Assembly: GCF_003438495.1 (NCBI RefSeq)
Contig: NZ_QSSH01000009.1
Span: 1-15,561, forward strand
Source: Collinsella sp. TF05-9AC
GTDB taxonomy: Bacteria; Actinomycetota; Coriobacteriia; Coriobacteriales; Coriobacteriaceae
Length of the DNA: 15,561 bases
Direction of reading: 5' to 3'
Of the stretch, positions 13,699 through 15,561 are shown piece by piece. Numbering within the stretch: position 1 is the first letter of the stretch; every line of letters begins with the position of its first letter. The notes beneath the pieces were generated by a model. It was given only the letters and a program-made list of their open reading frames with translations, ran no database searches and had not been told where the DNA came from. The translations under genes were made by a program, and so were the position numbers.

Positions 13699-15456
13699 AT
13701 GAACGAGATCAAGTGCCCGCATTGCGGCGAAGTTTTTAAGGTCGATGCATCCGGCTATGCGGATATCGTCAAGCAGGTGCGCGATGCCGAGTTTTCGCGC
13801 GACCTGGATGAGCGTGTGAAGGCAGTCCAACGCGAGGGCGAGCAGGCGCTGGAGCTTGAGCGCTCGCGTTCGACGGCTGCCTTGCAACAGGCAGAGTCTC
13901 AGCGCAATGCCCAGCTTGTCGAGCAGAAGAACACTGCGGATCAGAAACTGGCGCAAGAGGTTGCCAAGCGCGATGCTGAGCTTGCCGAGCTGCGCGCTAA
14001 GCTCGAGGGCGCTGCCGCAGAGCGCGAGAGTGCAAGCCAGCGCGCGGCGGTTGAGGCCCGTGCCGACGCTCAAAAGGAGAATGCCGAGCTTCAGCGCGAG
14101 ATCGACAATTTGCGTGCGCAGCTGGGGCGCAAGGATGACGAAGCCAAGCTTGTCGAGTCGGCGGCGCGCAATGCCGCTCAAAACGATTTGGCCGCACGCG
14201 ATGCGCAGATTGCCGAATTGCAGGCAAAGCTCTCCGCGGCGGACAAGGCCCAGGAGATGGCGCTCGCCGCAGCCGCGGCCGAGTCGCAGCGTGAGCTCGA
14301 TGCCGCTCGCAGCGAGGCCGAGCGCGCGCTTACTGACTATCGCGCGAAGGTGCAAGAGAAGTTTTCCGCCGCAAAGGCTCAGTCCGAGCAAGAGGCCGAG
14401 GGGCTGCGTGCCCAGTTGCGCGAGCAGGAACTGATGGCAAAAATGAACCTGTCAGAGGCGGTCGCCGCGGCGGAGCGAGAGCGCGATGAGGCACGTGCCA
14501 AGCTGACGAGCGAGCTGGCGGTGCGCGATTCTCGCGAGGAGCAAGCCAAGGCGGCACACGAGCTGGAGCTTGCGCAGGCCAAGCGCGCGAGCGATGACCT
14601 GATTCGCTACAAGGATGAAGAGATTGAGCGCCTTAAGGACATGAAGGTCCGTCTGTCCACCAAGATGGTGGGCGAGTCGCTCGAGCAGCACTGCGAGACC
14701 GAGTTCAACCGTCTGCGCATGACGGCGTTTCCCAACGCGTACTTCGAGAAAGATAACGATGCGTCCGAGGGTACCAAGGGCGACTTTATCTTCCGCGAGC
14801 GCGACGCGAGCGGTAACGAGGTCATTTCGATTATGTTCGAGATGAAAAACGAGAACGACGAGACCGCGACCAAGCATAAAAACGAGGACTTCTTTAAGAA
14901 ACTCGATCACGATCGTCGCCAGAAAGGCTGTGAGTACGCGGTGCTCTGCACGCTGCTCGAGCCCGAGAGCGAGCTCTATAACGCAGGGATAGTCGACGTG
15001 AGCTATCGCTACGAGAAGATGTACGTGATCCGTCCGCAGTTTTTCATTCCCATGATCACGCTCCTTCGCAACGCTGCCATGGGTTCGTTGCGCTATAAGC
15101 AGGAGCTGGCGGAGTACAAACAGCAGAATATCGACGTCACGAACTTCGAAGCCAAGATGGAGAAGTTCAAGAACGATTTCGGCCGCAACTACGAGATCGC
15201 GAGCCGCAAGTTCCAAACGGCAATCGATGAGATCGACAAGACGATTAGCCATCTGCAGAAAACCAAGGAGGCGTTGCTGTCCTCCGAGAACAATCTGCGC
15301 CTAGCCAACAAGAAGGCCGACGATCTTACCATTCGCAAGCTCACGTGGGGCAACAAGACCATGAAGGCGGCGTTTGACGAGGCGCGTGGGGCTGCGTCAG
15401 AGACAAACGATGAGCCGGCCGAGGCGGATTCGTATGAGGTCGAGGATGCCGAGTAA
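13699..15456 (+). CDS. DUF2130 protein: zinc-ribbon-like start, long coiled coil, nuclease-like domain
   Basis: The 585-residue protein begins with the DUF2130 signature [21 protein letters not shown] and a single CxxC pair. A long Ala/Glu/Arg/Gln-rich coiled coil follows (about 28-315), then a compact domain (about 320-490) with GTKGDFIF (Asp362), MFEMKNEN (Glu381, Lys383) and the downstream [10 protein letters not shown] and [10 protein letters not shown] stretches. The D...ExK layout resembles PD-(D/E)XK nuclease folds, as in RmuC-like proteins. A second shorter coiled region and an acidic tail end the protein. The role of DUF2130 proteins is not established; DNA handling or repair is inferred. 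GAGGAG precedes the ATG. Confidence 0.92.
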   Translation: MNEIKCPHCGEVFKVDASGYADIVKQVRDAEFSRDLDERVKAVQREGEQALELERSRSTAALQQAESQRNAQLVEQKNTADQKLAQEVAKRDAELAELRAKLEGAAAERESASQRAAVEARADAQKENAELQREIDNLRAQLGRKDDEAKLVESAARNAAQNDLAARDAQIAELQAKLSAADKAQEMALAAAAAESQRELDAARSEAERALTDYRAKVQEKFSAAKAQSEQEAEGLRAQLREQELMAKMNLSEAVAAAERERDEARAKLTSELAVRDSREEQAKAAHELELAQAKRASDDLIRYKDEEIERLKDMKVRLSTKMVGESLEQHCETEFNRLRMTAFPNAYFEKDNDASEGTKGDFIFRERDASGNEVISIMFEMKNENDETATKHKNEDFFKKLDHDRRQKGCEYAVLCTLLEPESELYNAGIVDVSYRYEKMYVIRPQFFIPMITLLRNAAMGSLRYKQELAEYKQQNIDVTNFEAKMEKFKNDFGRNYEIASRKFQTAIDEIDKTISHLQKTKEALLSSENNLRLANKKADDLTIRKLTWGNKTMKAAFDEARGAASETNDEPAEADSYEVEDAE

Positions 15457-15476
15457 GGCATAACGTATAGTGCAAA

Positions 15477-15517
15477 AGCGGGGCCGCTAGCGATGTTGCC
15501 AGCGGCCCCGCTTCGTT
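15477..15517. terminator. Two-way intrinsic terminator after the DUF2130 gene
   Basis: AGCGGGGCCGCT (15477-15488) and AGCGGCCCCGCT (15501-15512) are perfect reverse complements with a 12-base loop. A T-containing tail follows on the plus strand and TTTT on the minus strand, as expected between two convergent genes. Confidence 0.8.
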
Positions 15518-15535
15518 TCGTTCCAGTATGTTCGG

Positions 15536-15561
15536 CTAGTCCTCGAGCAAGTTCTCGATAA
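15536..15561 (-). CDS. Possible 3' end of a convergent gene
   Basis: On the minus strand the last bases read IENLLED followed by a TAG (15538-15536), next to a terminator that would serve both directions. Only seven residues are visible, so the call rests mainly on the convergent-terminator layout; the product cannot be guessed. Confidence 0.35.

Noticed and set aside
13453..14391. A 312-codon Leu-rich open frame on the minus strand
   Set aside because: It is the reverse reading of the Glu/Ala-rich coiled coil of the DUF2130 gene, which yields Leu/Ala-rich shadows.

Overview
The window looks like chromosomal DNA of an anaerobic gut actinobacterium of the class Coriobacteriia, most likely Collinsella or a close relative. 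This is inferred from the high G+C coding style, the GGAG-type ribosome sites and the gene set (PdxST under a MocR regulator, an N-terminal-rubredoxin rubrerythrin, sugar PTS genes, a DUF2130 protein). No marker gene proves it.

Layout, left to right. Positions 2-157 are the Gly/Arg-rich tail of a gene that starts outside the window. A 283-base intergenic stretch follows with three strong dyads, one of them an almost continuous 99-nt hairpin. pdxT and pdxS (minus strand) encode the two halves of pyridoxal-5'-phosphate synthase, and a divergent MocR/PdxR-type regulator shares their control region. An accessory-looking island (3516-5056) comes next: two same-orientation copies of a 119/120-bp element with perfect 16-bp terminal inverted repeats bracket a gene for a protein with a C-terminal DUF559/Vsr-like (PD-(D/E)XK) domain. 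Each element copy supplies the stop codon of the gene to its left. This is the most unusual part of the window.

After the island come a minus-strand reverse rubrerythrin (peroxide defence), then a two-gene plus-strand unit for an iron-type alcohol dehydrogenase and a class-3-like aldehyde dehydrogenase, preceded by a pair of matching operator-like dyads. A small cluster encodes a stand-alone HIRAN-domain protein, a 59-residue acidic/basic protein and a calcineurin-like phosphoesterase. Next is a sugar-uptake locus: a LicT/BglG-type antiterminator, a leader with a candidate RNA antiterminator (RAT) overlapping an intrinsic terminator, a PTS EIIBC permease, and a ChbG/YdjC-family deacetylase. 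The window ends with a DUF2130 protein (zinc-ribbon-like start, long coiled coil, nuclease-like domain), a strong two-way terminator, and what may be the last codons of a convergent gene.

How parts work together. PdxS and PdxT make PLP, and the PLP-binding MocR protein probably senses it. The antiterminator should open transcription of the PTS operon when the sugar is present. The deacetylase next to the PTS suggests an N-acetylated amino sugar or oligosaccharide as substrate. The alcohol and aldehyde dehydrogenases probably interconvert an alcohol, its aldehyde and the acid. All functional calls come from reading motifs; no database search was run.
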